A stretch of DNA of 31,637 nucleotides, from NCBI GenBank assembly GCA_045643185.1, contig JAZUKH010000128.1, positions 1 through 31,637 of the forward strand, written 5' to 3'. Positions 7,368 to 15,175 of the stretch are shown here, in pieces (the stretch's first letter is position 1; each line of letters opens with the position of its first letter). The translations under genes were made by a program, and so were the position numbers. The DNA is from RGIG464 sp045643185. Its GTDB lineage: Bacteria > Myxococcota_A > Bradymonadia > UBA4248. A model generated the notes under the pieces. That model had not been told where the DNA came from and did not search any database. It saw only the letters and a program-made list of their open reading frames with translations.

Positions 7368-8108
7368 TTACTTAGCGAGCGCTTTAAGGAGCGAAAGGGC
7401 GCGGCTGTAACGGGCATCGAGCTCGGGACCGGATTTGAGTTCGGGTTCGTTAGGCATGGTCACGAACGGGATATCAATGCCACGAATGTTGATGTAACCG
7501 GATTCTTTACCGCCCGTGAGTTCTTCCCAGTCATCCGATTCGCTGAAACGAAGGAGGCTTTCTTCGGGAAGACTGTGGGAAAGAACGGAACCTTTGGCCC
7601 ATTCTTTATAACGCGCTTCGTTTTTGCGTTTGGATTCAGCAAACGAAACCTGAACATAAAGGATCGCGCTACGTTTGAGGAGTTCGTCATCAAGAAGATC
7701 ATACACGTGACGATAACCACCGTCAGCCATACCACGAGCGAATTCAACAAAGATCGTGTTGTCTTCGATGTTGAAATCTTTATTGTCGAGGTATTTCTTC
7801 TTGAGGTTCACATTGAATTTTTCGCAGCAAAGGTCAAGAAGCGGGTGATCCGATTTCTGATCATCAAACTGGACATAGCCGAGTTCGTGCGTGCGGGAAT
7901 ACATACGCGGATAGCCAAGTTTTTCCCACATGTCATCTTCGGTAAATTTTTCCCAAAGATAAATGAAGTCATCTTCAAAATTGAGTTCGCCAATATGGAA
8001 AAGCTCTTTGCGTTTTTCCAACGGGGTGTTGCGGATGAAATCGATCAATTCAGATTTACCGCCACCAGGACGACCATTAAGAAGAATGTAATCGAACGTG
8101 CTGCTCAT
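7368..8108 (-). CDS. P-loop NTPase of unknown function
   Basis: A 246-aa soluble protein. ATG 8108 is chosen for AAGGAG with good spacing and because the Walker A motif then begins near residue 12: LLNGRPGGGKSE (GxxxxGKS). The rest has features of a small nucleotide or nucleoside kinase: a beta strand before the loop, an acidic NTIFVEFARG stretch around residue 120, and SFAESKRKNEARYKEW near 160, whose spaced Arg/Lys residues look like a lid that contacts phosphates. I do not recognise a named family; uncharacterised proteins of this look occur in several phyla. It is monocistronic by spacing: a hairpin follows it and a long gene-free stretch precedes it. Substrate unknown. Confidence 0.65.
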   Translation of the reverse strand: MSSTFDYILLNGRPGGGKSELIDFIRNTPLEKRKELFHIGELNFEDDFIYLWEKFTEDDMWEKLGYPRMYSRTHELGYVQFDDQKSDHPLLDLCCEKFNVNLKKKYLDNKDFNIEDNTIFVEFARGMADGGYRHVYDLLDDELLKRSAILYVQVSFAESKRKNEARYKEWAKGSVLSHSLPEESLLRFSESDDWEELTGGKESGYINIRGIDIPFVTMPNEPELKSGPELDARYSRALSLLKALAK

Positions 8109-8315
8109 GACTAGCTCCTTGAAACTGGGTATGATGAATGGTGTTCTGCATACAAACACCGAAAAAGCGCTTCAAGTCTACTCGTTTTGACGGGCTTAAA
8201 CAACCTAAAACCCTTACAGCATCTTTGTTTTGTGGCACAAACAACCACACGCAACCACATAGTTTATTTTGGTTACGACTCACCTGCGCGTGTTTTGTCT
8301 GTTCAGAAATTTATC

Positions 8316-8355
8316 ATCTCAGCCGTAGCGAAGCCGAAGGCAAGCAGGCTGAGAT
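8316..8355. repeat. ATCTCAGCC hairpin
   Basis: ATCTCAGCC (8316-8324) pairs perfectly with GGCTGAGAT (8347-8355) around a 22-base loop containing GCGAAGCCGAAGGCAAG. A similar loop core recurs downstream at 8381-8395. The loop style (GCGAAGC) is shared with the hairpin at 8459-8501 and the one at 10671-10683. Confidence 0.6.
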
Positions 8356-8458
8356 TGGACGAGCGGGTGCGATTTGTCCGAAGCCGAAGACAAGTTCGCG
8401 ACCGCCGACTCCAAATTTTAGTTTACGATGATCTGCCTTAACTGTTCCTGAATTTGTA

Positions 8459-8501
8459 CGGCCGTGTGGCATGTTTGAGCGAAGCGAGTTCCACACGGCC
8501 G
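8459..8501. repeat. CGGCCGTGTGG hairpin
   Basis: A perfect 11-base stem, CGGCCGTGTGG (8459-8469) with CCACACGGCCG (8491-8501), encloses a 21-base loop that contains GAGCGAAGCGAG. It looks like a member of a family of intergenic palindromes. No U-tract follows it on either strand, so a simple terminator is unlikely. Confidence 0.65.
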
Positions 8502-8569
8502 ACACAAAAAGGGCGCGGGGGTTGTAGGGGGCGCGCCCTGGCGCCCTCCCTGCGCGCCGCAGGCCTGGG

Positions 8570-8651
8570 CCTGCTCAAAAACAAAATGCTCAAGGATCAA
8601 CGCAAAATCTAAAACAAATTGTAATCCCCGGGTGAGTAGTAACTTACTCTG
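8570..8651 (+). repeat. Dispersed ~80-bp direct repeat, copy 2
   Basis: Same orientation as the copy at 4051-4130 and clearly homologous along its length. The 4.4 kb between the two copies carries murA, the winged-helix-like gene and the P-loop gene. No integrase or transposase lies between them. Confidence 0.75.
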
Positions 8652-8654
8652 CGC

Positions 8655-8682
8655 AAAAAAACGCCGTGTCAAAGACACGGCG
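8655..8682 (-). terminator. Rho-independent terminator of the beta-helix lipoprotein gene
   Basis: CGCCGTGTC (8662-8670) and GACACGGCG (8674-8682) form a nine-base stem with a three-base loop. On the minus strand it is followed by T7 (8661-8655). It begins 20 bases past the stop codon at 8703. Confidence 0.9.
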
Positions 8683-8702
8683 CTTTGGTCGAAATGACTA
8701 AA

Positions 8703-10607
8703 TTATTCAGCGCAGGCTTTCAGCGTGGTGCCTTCGGCAAGCTCAACGAGGTTGAGTTTTTCAACACAGGCTTCGCCGATCGTGACTTGTTCGAGAGCGA
8801 CTTTGTTTCCACCTTCGACCTCTTCGATACTAAGTGCGACATCACTGGTGTCTTTGATATCAACGAAGTGGAAAGACGACGCTTTTTTGTTTGCGATGGT
8901 GAAACGATCCCACTTGTCGCCGTTGTAGCCCTGGAAGACCACGCGGCTTTCAGCCGTACCAGCCACGTTGAGCGATGCTTTTTCACGAATATTTACCGTT
9001 CTGCCATCTCTCATGGCGAGTATCGTACCGGCTTCGACCGTCACATCCGCATTCTCGAGATACAAACCGTTCAAGAGGTAAGGCACGCCGAGTTTTTTGA
9101 ACGTATAAGCATCGACCTCGTTCCTGAAGCTCTCATCACGGACCTCGACGTAGTTCTTTTTGGCACGATCAGCGTTGGCAGCAAACGTGTTACCGTCGCC
9201 CAGCACCAAGTCATCAAGCTTTTCAATGCTGAGCGGGAAATTCGACGTATTTTTGATCGTGTTATTTTCAAAAACCGTGATCTTAGCGTCACTAGCATAG
9301 ATACCGTAACCTTTTCCGTCGCTGTCGTTATTCACGTCGTCGATCAAAACGTGATCGAGTTTCGCCTTGGCATAGTAAGAGAAGGTCAAAGCGCCTTCAA
9401 AATACTGATCGACATTGGTCTTGAGCACATTCACATACTGCATCGTTACGTCAGAGCCGCTAAACAAAATGCCGTTCCAAGCCACATCGTCTGACTGGCT
9501 TTTGAACGTGATGGGCGCTTCTGCCGTGCCATTCATCACGACTTTGAATTTTCCGCTAAAAATGGCGCTTTTGCCTTCCGGAAAGACAAATTCAGAACCA
9601 GCAGGAATCGTGACGTTCGTCGTCTTATCGGCGCTCCACTCCATACCCTCAGTAACGAGCCAAGGAACCGATTGTTTATTAAACGTGACCTGGCTGTTCG
9701 AGGGAGCTTGGTTCGCCTGAGTGAGTTCAATATAATTCAATTTATTATTCTCATAGACGTTACCATCGCCGAGATTCGAAACGTTATCGGGATTGTTGAT
9801 CCAAAGCGGTGATCTTTCGCAATTTTTAATGGTGTTATTTTCAAATTTGACGAGTTCGCCATAAACGATGATGCCGTTTTTACGAGCCCCGTCGATCGTA
9901 ACGTGATCCATACTCGCTTTGACATTGGATTCGATGCGGACGACGCCATCAATATATTTATATTCTGCATCGCCCATATTTTTGAAATTCACGTAACTTA
10001 GTGTGTGTGTGACACCATGATTGGCATTTTCAGCAATATTGATCGCGCCACCGGGCGCCGAACCACCCGCCTTGATCACGATGGGCTTTTCAGCCGTACC
10101 TTTGGCCTGAATGGCACCGCCATCCCCAATGTTAATGGTGACGCCCTGATTTTTAATAGCGATGGTCACGCCCGGTTCGATCGTCAAAGTATAGTTATTA
10201 ACATCCAAGTCATTTTCAAGAACGTAGTCGATGCCATCACCGCGATCGGTGAGCGTTTGTGTTTTTTCGAAGAACTCGGCGCCCAGCGTCAAGGCGCCTG
10301 TCGCATCAGCGGGCTTGACAGCGGGATCAGCAGCAGCACCCGGTTCAGCCGCATCAGCAGCCGGAGCAACCGCATCGGCGCCCAGTGCCACGCACTGACC
10401 ATCCGCAGCTTTTTTGCCTTCGCAACCGTTGAGCAGGTTGCCATCCATATCGCAATAACCAATTTCGCAGGCGGAGCACGACATCAGATGCGCCATTGCC
10501 GGCACCAGGCACTGGTCTTCACATTTCAGTTCACCATTTCCACATTTTTTAGAGCAGGCACAAAGTGCCAAAGAAGCCACAGCGATCAAAACCAACGTCT
10601 TTTTCAT
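8703..10607 (-). CDS. Right-handed beta-helix lipoprotein
   Basis: A 634-aa protein with AAGGA seven bases before ATG 10607. It has a lipoprotein signal peptide with lipobox LCAC and acylated Cys18, followed by Ser-Lys-Lys. Residues 18-72 form a small Cys-rich module (CGNGELKCEDQC). Residues 76-102 are an Ala/Asp/Pro-rich linker. From about 105 to the end it is a parallel beta-helix: repeats of 20-25 residues with alternating hydrophobics and recurring FENNTIKN, HVxIDxxxxNG and GDGN(V/T)(Y/F) motifs, in two similar halves. Such folds occur in polysaccharide-acting enzymes and surface adhesins; no catalytic set is evident here. It is likely anchored in the outer membrane. It has its own terminator, and upstream hairpins separate it from the repeat-protein gene. 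Confidence 0.8.
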   Translation of the reverse strand: MKKTLVLIAVASLALCACSKKCGNGELKCEDQCLVPAMAHLMSCSACEIGYCDMDGNLLNGCEGKKAADGQCVALGADAVAPAADAAEPGAAADPAVKPADATGALTLGAEFFEKTQTLTDRGDGIDYVLENDLDVNNYTLTIEPGVTIAIKNQGVTINIGDGGAIQAKGTAEKPIVIKAGGSAPGGAINIAENANHGVTHTLSYVNFKNMGDAEYKYIDGVVRIESNVKASMDHVTIDGARKNGIIVYGELVKFENNTIKNCERSPLWINNPDNVSNLGDGNVYENNKLNYIELTQANQAPSNSQVTFNKQSVPWLVTEGMEWSADKTTNVTIPAGSEFVFPEGKSAIFSGKFKVVMNGTAEAPITFKSQSDDVAWNGILFSGSDVTMQYVNVLKTNVDQYFEGALTFSYYAKAKLDHVLIDDVNNDSDGKGYGIYASDAKITVFENNTIKNTSNFPLSIEKLDDLVLGDGNTFAANADRAKKNYVEVRDESFRNEVDAYTFKKLGVPYLLNGLYLENADVTVEAGTILAMRDGRTVNIREKASLNVAGTAESRVVFQGYNGDKWDRFTIANKKASSFHFVDIKDTSDVALSIEEVEGGNKVALEQVTIGEACVEKLNLVELAEGTTLKACAE

Positions 10608-10650
10608 CTCACAATCCTTACTGTTTCACATTTGTCATGCGTGTTCACGA

Positions 10651-10683
10651 GCCCCCGCTATGAGGGGGCGGCCGCGAAGCGGC
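10651..10683. repeat. GC-rich double hairpin
   Basis: GCCCCC (10651-10656) pairs with GGGGGC (10664-10669), and directly beside it GCCGC (10671-10675) pairs with GCGGC (10679-10683) around GAA. It forms a cluster with the two palindromes at 10700-10737 and 10738-10770. All three fill the 177-base gap between the repeat-protein gene and the beta-helix lipoprotein gene. Confidence 0.6.
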
Positions 10684-10699
10684 GGGGGAGCCTTAAAAT

Positions 10700-10737
10700 C
10701 ATTCGCCGTATTTCGGCAAAGCCGAAATAGGCGAATG
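10700..10737 (-). repeat. TATTT-type intergenic palindrome, copy 2
   Basis: CATTCGCC-G-TATTTCGGC, loop AAA, then GCCGAAATA-GGCGAATG: 17 paired bases with one bulge. On the minus strand it reads as the same plan as 5627-5656 and 21544-21583, with ATTT(C/G)G opposed to C(C/G)AAATAC followed by GC-rich bases. Confidence 0.75.
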
Positions 10738-10770
10738 GCCCGGGGCTATCGCGCCAGCGATGTCCCGGGC
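10738..10770. repeat. GCCCGGG hairpin
   Basis: GCCCGGG (10738-10744) pairs with CCCGGGC (10764-10770), and inside it ATCGC (10748-10752) pairs with GCGAT (10757-10761). It starts 15 bases past the stop codon of the minus-strand repeat-protein gene and directly abuts the palindrome at 10700-10737. There is no U-tract. Confidence 0.7.
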
Positions 10771-10784
10771 TGCATATATCAAAC

Positions 10785-12842
10785 TTACTTTTTCTTTTTG
10801 AACATCGCAGCGAGGCCTTTCAGACCACTCGAGAGCATTTTCTGAGCGTTCTGATCAGTATTTCGACGAGCTGGCTGCGTTGTCGTTTCAATCTCGGCGA
10901 CATTATAACGCCAAGTCTCGCAAACTTGAAAAAACCAGGTTGAAAGCGGCGCGATCGCGGCGGCACGCAGAATCTTTCGGCTCATGAGCGCGTCGAGCAG
11001 CTCGCGAAACGTCGGCAACTCATCTTCGTTCGTGAAGAAACCGAATTTTTCGCGGAACTGATTGATGTAATCGCCTTGCGGAACGAGGGAAAGATGCGTG
11101 TCAAAAATGCGCGGATCGAAGACGTGGCGCACACTTTCGATAGGCATATTGACAACGGCGGCATGATTTTCGTCGTTGAGATCGAAGGCTGTGTAGGAAT
11201 GAAGCCAACGACGCTCGATCATGTACTGGTTAAAAGCATCGCGGACATCGTGCGAGCCGGCGAGTTGCTGCTGCTCGGCTGCCAAGGCAGCTTTGATCGC
11301 ATCACGAGGATGAACGTATTGAAAGATGGGGTGATCTTCGGGCAAAAGCAAAAGCGCGATGGGATCGTTGGCGACGACCGAGGGCAAAAGCTGCGTCATT
11401 TCACCATGTTCGTCGCAGCCGTAGGCATCCAGAAGGCGCGGAAGCAGGGCTTCGCACCCCGTACTCGTAAAGCGATGAACGACCGAAACGGCTTCCTGAA
11501 CGATGGCGCTGGCATCGCTCGTAGCCACGATGTCATGCAAATTCCCCGAACCGTGCAAAACATCGGGCGACAACACGCTCGCCTGACGAGAAACGAGACG
11601 TTGAACGTTCTGGAACAGGCTTTCGGGCGAGTAACCTGTTAAGGACGGCATGGGCGAAAGGTTGTCTTTGTTGAGGAGCGAGATCGGCTGGTAAATGCTT
11701 TGCAGGATCGTGACGAATTGCTCTTCCCAAAAGAGATCGTCACGACGATAGAGCGGATACGGATGGATGGATTCGACCGTAAATGCCTGCTGACGCGTCA
11801 ATTCAGCGGCACAGATCAACCAGGTCTTATCGTGAAAAGTGATCGTCCAGCCGAACGCGTAGATGTGCGCGGCTTCATTGACGAGGCCGTAGGACATCAT
11901 ACAACCGTTAAGCGAAATCTCCTGCGTTTTGACCGGGCCGTTGATGGGGTGCGCAAAACTTCGCTGATAACTGCGTCGATAACTCCAGACGCGGGGCGGC
12001 GTGCACAACATTTGACGCATGATGAACGCGTGCGCCGAATCGGGCAACGAAGCAACGACCTGATCCTGAAAATTCTGCTGACAGACGAGGCGAGCGCGCG
12101 TGAACAGCGTGAAATTCCAGATGGCGCTCCACAATACGGATTCCTCGTATCGACCGTGTGCACCGCAGATCAACGACTCAAAAAGCCGCGCAACTGGAAT
12201 GTGGCGCTTTTCAAAGCGTTCGTGCACGTAAAGGGCATTATCCTGAATGACGCGCAAACACTGCGAGAGTTGGCAAGCGTCGTCGATATCTTCGACGCTC
12301 ATAATATCGGTCGAAATGCACGACGCCATGTCAGCCACGAGCGCAGGTTCCTCAACGACTTGTTCAGTCAAAGGCGCCTCGTTCTCGATCACAGGCGCGT
12401 CGACCTCGCTGGATGACGGAACAGACGCCGTTTTGGAAGAACGGCGCTTTTTGGGCGCTGCAACAGACACCGATTCGACAGGCTCAGTCACGGCGTCGGC
12501 CATCGGTGCGTCGACCTCGGCGGATGACGGAACAGACGCCGTTTTGGAAGAACGGCGCTTTTTGGGCGCTGCAACAGACACCGATTCTACAGGCTCAGTC
12601 ACGGCGTCGGCCATCGGTGCTTCAACCTCGGCGGATGACGGAACAGACGCCGTTTTGGAAGAACGGCGCTTTTTGGGCGCCGGGGCTTCGCCGAGATCTG
12701 GCTTAGTTGCCTCAACAGACACGGTCGCGCTGTCATCAAGCAACTTTTGGGTTCGCGTCGATCGGCTTTTGGCAGGCGCTTTTTTGGACGCGGACTGATC
12801 CGCGTCGACCGACGGCTTCTCGGATTTTTTACATGTCGTCAT
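10785..12842 (-). CDS. Repeat-containing protein co-translated with an Lhr-like helicase
   Basis: A 685-aa protein. ATG 12842 is chosen for GGAAGGAG six bases upstream; it lies inside the last codons of the helicase gene, giving a 14-base overlap that suggests translational coupling. I do not recognise the family. Residues about 54-147 are three near-identical 37-residue units, each with a basic APKKRRSSKTASV core followed by an acidic EVDAPMADAV part. Residues 1-50 are Lys/Ser/Asp-rich. Residues 200-660 look globular, with conserved-looking Trp/Tyr/Cys and no motif I can name. The C-terminus is a basic amphipathic tail (GLKGLAAMFKKKK). The low-complexity basic repeats could bind nucleic acid, fitting the helicase partner; this is an inference from context. 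Confidence 0.65.
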   Translation of the reverse strand: MTTCKKSEKPSVDADQSASKKAPAKSRSTRTQKLLDDSATVSVEATKPDLGEAPAPKKRRSSKTASVPSSAEVEAPMADAVTEPVESVSVAAPKKRRSSKTASVPSSAEVDAPMADAVTEPVESVSVAAPKKRRSSKTASVPSSSEVDAPVIENEAPLTEQVVEEPALVADMASCISTDIMSVEDIDDACQLSQCLRVIQDNALYVHERFEKRHIPVARLFESLICGAHGRYEESVLWSAIWNFTLFTRARLVCQQNFQDQVVASLPDSAHAFIMRQMLCTPPRVWSYRRSYQRSFAHPINGPVKTQEISLNGCMMSYGLVNEAAHIYAFGWTITFHDKTWLICAAELTRQQAFTVESIHPYPLYRRDDLFWEEQFVTILQSIYQPISLLNKDNLSPMPSLTGYSPESLFQNVQRLVSRQASVLSPDVLHGSGNLHDIVATSDASAIVQEAVSVVHRFTSTGCEALLPRLLDAYGCDEHGEMTQLLPSVVANDPIALLLLPEDHPIFQYVHPRDAIKAALAAEQQQLAGSHDVRDAFNQYMIERRWLHSYTAFDLNDENHAAVVNMPIESVRHVFDPRIFDTHLSLVPQGDYINQFREKFGFFTNEDELPTFRELLDALMSRKILRAAAIAPLSTWFFQVCETWRYNVAEIETTTQPARRNTDQNAQKMLSSGLKGLAAMFKKKK
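12401..12681 (-). repeat. 111-bp tandem repeat inside the helicase-partner gene
   Basis: Two and a half units with a period of exactly 111 bases (37 codons): the same GATGACGGAACAGACGCC run starts at 12412, 12523 and 12634. Unit-to-unit differences are few, mostly single bases, which points to recent duplication or homogenisation. The copy number is likely to vary between strains. Confidence 0.85.
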
Positions 12843-15123
12843 AGTTGACTCCTTCCGGCATGAGCTTGATCGGCAACCTGGCCAAACGTTTGGCATACGC
12901 ATCGATATTGATGGAGCTCGTCATCCAACGTTGCATGATCTCTTCGGGAATCATATTGACCCAAGGACCGGGCTGGAGCTTGCGTAACAGCTTATCGGTA
13001 TTGTTCATGATGTAACCGCGGAAGAAATGTTTGAGCTGATCTTCGTTGGGCATCATCTCCAACATGGGTCTGGCGTTAATATAGAGGTAGAACGAGGCAT
13101 TGCCGGCATCGCCGGCGCGATCGCCATCGGAGACGCGACACCCCTGATGAACGAGAAAATCGCGCATGAAGCAGGCGCCGATCGTTCCAAGATAATGGTC
13201 GACGCGATAACCGCCCGTCGTCGACGGCACGAGTGGCAAACAATCCACAGGAATGTGCATAAAATGCGCGAAGTCCTGCGCCAATCGAAGCGAGTAACGC
13301 GGCGCATCCTGGCAGTTAAAGCTGGCTTCGCCACTGCCGTTCGAAGCCTGGACGTAGAGCTTACCATCCGAGAACTTCGTGGCGTCATGGGTCTTACCGC
13401 CGATCGTGAGACTCGTATGCACACCTGTCGCGATGTCGAGCATGCTTTTTTGTTTGAGTCGGATCGAACCCAAATTTCGCCCCGTCGTAGCATCAATGAT
13501 CGCCGTCTCACCGCGATCTTCGATCATGGAATGCATGTAACCACGATCGAAAAGAAAGTCCGTTTTGCCATCGGGCACGTATTTGCCATTGCTGACCCGG
13601 CGCAAATAGCCCTTGTCGACCATGGCATTGAGGATGGCTTCGCAGTCCGAGACCGAATAAAACGCCTGTGTCGCCTCGCTGAGACGTTCATAAAGCGCGT
13701 TTTTGGCGATCCAGCCATTTGTGCCGTCATTTGTTTCGGAAGAAGACGTTCGTTTTTGCAAACAAAGCGAAAACGCCTGCTGAACGATCGTAGTCGGACG
13801 AATGCGCACGGGATCCGGAAAATAACGGTCGTTTTGAGCGCATTGAATGAGGTGTTCAAAGCGCCGTGCATCAAAGTCGGAGCCTGCCAAACAAACGACG
13901 TGCGTGGTATCCTGCTTTCGGTTGCCTCGCCCGATGCGTTGCGCAAACGACGTGACGTCAGACGGCGGCCCAACGAGCACGATCAAGTCGACGTCGCCAA
14001 TGTCGATACCGAGTTCCAACGTGCTAGTCGCCACGCAAACACCGTGTTTCGACTCCAAAAAGTCTTTTTCGGTTTTCTCGCGGCTTTCTTTTGAAAGGCT
14101 GCCGTGATGCGCAAAAACGATGCTGCTGAGACGCGGTTTTTGTTTGAGCGTGATCACGAGATTTTCAACCAAAGCACGCGTATTGGCAAAGACGATCATT
14201 TTTCGGTCTGGCGACGCGTTCATCTCTTTTTCGATGAGATTGGCCGCGTCGTATTCAGAATAAACGCGGTAGATCTCGTGCACGATATTTCGCGTACCGG
14301 TGGCGACCGAAAGCGTGATGGCGTCATTGCCCAAAAACTCTTTGGCGATGCGGTCGAGTTCGGGCACCGTGGCGCTGGACGCGCAACAGGCGATAGGATG
14401 TTTATTGAGCTTTCGCAGGCGCGTCAACAGGCACTGAAGCTGGTCACCACGACCGGAGGCACTCAACAGGTGGATCTCATCAATGACGATGGACTCGAGC
14501 GACGTGAACGAGCGCGTCTGACGGCTCAAAAGCGAGTCGAGCGATTCAGGCGTCGTGATCAGGATCTCGGGCGGCGTTTCGCGATCAAACACGGGCTTGT
14601 CACCCGTACGTACAGAGATCGTCAAACCGACCGCGCGAATCGGGCGTTGAAGACGACGAAACAAGTCATTGCACAAAGCCTTGGTGGGCACGACAACGAG
14701 GATGGCCGGTCCAGGCATGGTCTGGTTTTCGACGCGGATCTGCTTAACGCGTTGTTCACCAAACAGCATCTGTTGAACTTGTTCCTGCGTCATTTCGGGC
14801 AGTTTTTGACCAGCACGACGTCTATGGGGCGCCCGATCGAGTGGCAACGACTCAATTTTGGGGCGTTCTGTTATGGCATAACGACGAAGCTCGCGATTTT
14901 GCAAATAGCGCTCGACCGTCGGCGCCAAAACGGCCTCCGTCTTACCAGACGCAGTCGGCGCATTGACCAAAACCGATTTGCCAGCCAAAATAGGCAGAAT
15001 GGACGCCTTTTGAACATCGTGAAGACGCGCAAAGGAGGCAAAAAAAGCGTGCCATGTTTTGGCGAGCGCAGAACGAATACGTTCTTCCGACGAGAAGTTG
15101 ACCGACGAAGTGACAGAATTCAC
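12829..15123 (-). CDS. Lhr-like superfamily 2 DEAD/DEAH-box helicase
   Basis: A 764-aa ATP-dependent helicase. Motifs in order: Q-like LHDVQKA (34-40), Walker A APTASGKT (55-62), Ia VPTKAL, Ib TPESLDSLL, II DEIH (215-218), III SAT (250-252), IV VFANTRALVE (311-320), HHGSLS (339-344), V TSTLELGIDIGDVDL (366-380), VI QRIGRGNR (395-402). The HHGSLS and LELGIDIGDVD signatures match the Lhr family, and the C-terminal half corresponds to the winged-helix and Lhr-core region. About 60 charged residues (75-137) are inserted between motifs I and Ia, which the family normally lacks. The start is GTG 15123; no internal Met precedes Walker A. A terminator for the upstream map gene ends only about 20 bases before this start. 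The next gene overlaps its 3' end. Known Lhr proteins act in DNA repair; the role here is unproven. Confidence 0.85.
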   Translation of the reverse strand: MNSVTSSVNFSSEERIRSALAKTWHAFFASFARLHDVQKASILPILAGKSVLVNAPTASGKTEAVLAPTVERYLQNRELRRYAITERPKIESLPLDRAPHRRRAGQKLPEMTQEQVQQMLFGEQRVKQIRVENQTMPGPAILVVVPTKALCNDLFRRLQRPIRAVGLTISVRTGDKPVFDRETPPEILITTPESLDSLLSRQTRSFTSLESIVIDEIHLLSASGRGDQLQCLLTRLRKLNKHPIACCASSATVPELDRIAKEFLGNDAITLSVATGTRNIVHEIYRVYSEYDAANLIEKEMNASPDRKMIVFANTRALVENLVITLKQKPRLSSIVFAHHGSLSKESREKTEKDFLESKHGVCVATSTLELGIDIGDVDLIVLVGPPSDVTSFAQRIGRGNRKQDTTHVVCLAGSDFDARRFEHLIQCAQNDRYFPDPVRIRPTTIVQQAFSLCLQKRTSSSETNDGTNGWIAKNALYERLSEATQAFYSVSDCEAILNAMVDKGYLRRVSNGKYVPDGKTDFLFDRGYMHSMIEDRGETAIIDATTGRNLGSIRLKQKSMLDIATGVHTSLTIGGKTHDATKFSDGKLYVQASNGSGEASFNCQDAPRYSLRLAQDFAHFMHIPVDCLPLVPSTTGGYRVDHYLGTIGACFMRDFLVHQGCRVSDGDRAGDAGNASFYLYINARPMLEMMPNEDQLKHFFRGYIMNNTDKLLRKLQPGPWVNMIPEEIMQRWMTSSINIDAYAKRLARLPIKLMPEGVNYDDM

Positions 15124-15144
15124 GCGTTACCCTGTGAAAAAAAC

Positions 15145-15169
15145 AAAAAGCGTCCGCGACGCGGACGCT
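15145..15169 (-). terminator. Terminator between map and the helicase gene
   Basis: On the minus strand AGCGTCCGC, loop GTC, GCGGACGCT is followed by T5, then G and more T. It begins seven bases past the map stop codon and ends about 20 bases before the helicase GTG codon. Either the helicase is expressed by read-through or its promoter lies inside map. Confidence 0.85.
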
Positions 15170-15175
15170 AACGCA

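Larger units (their letters stand above)
8109..8702. other. Gene-free region rich in palindromes
   Basis: Nearly 600 bases between two minus-strand genes hold no convincing gene; open frames here are short and lack ribosome sites. The region contains two large hairpins (8316-8355, 8459-8501), two copies of GAAGCCGAAG(G/A)CAAG at 8330-8344 and 8381-8395, a GC-rich stretch around 8510-8570, the second copy of the dispersed repeat (8570-8651), and the terminator of the beta-helix lipoprotein gene. It must also hold the promoter of the P-loop gene. Confidence 0.65.

Noticed and set aside
13027..15171. Two 355-codon plus-strand frames opposite the helicase
   Set aside because: Antisense shadows of a gene with all helicase motifs.
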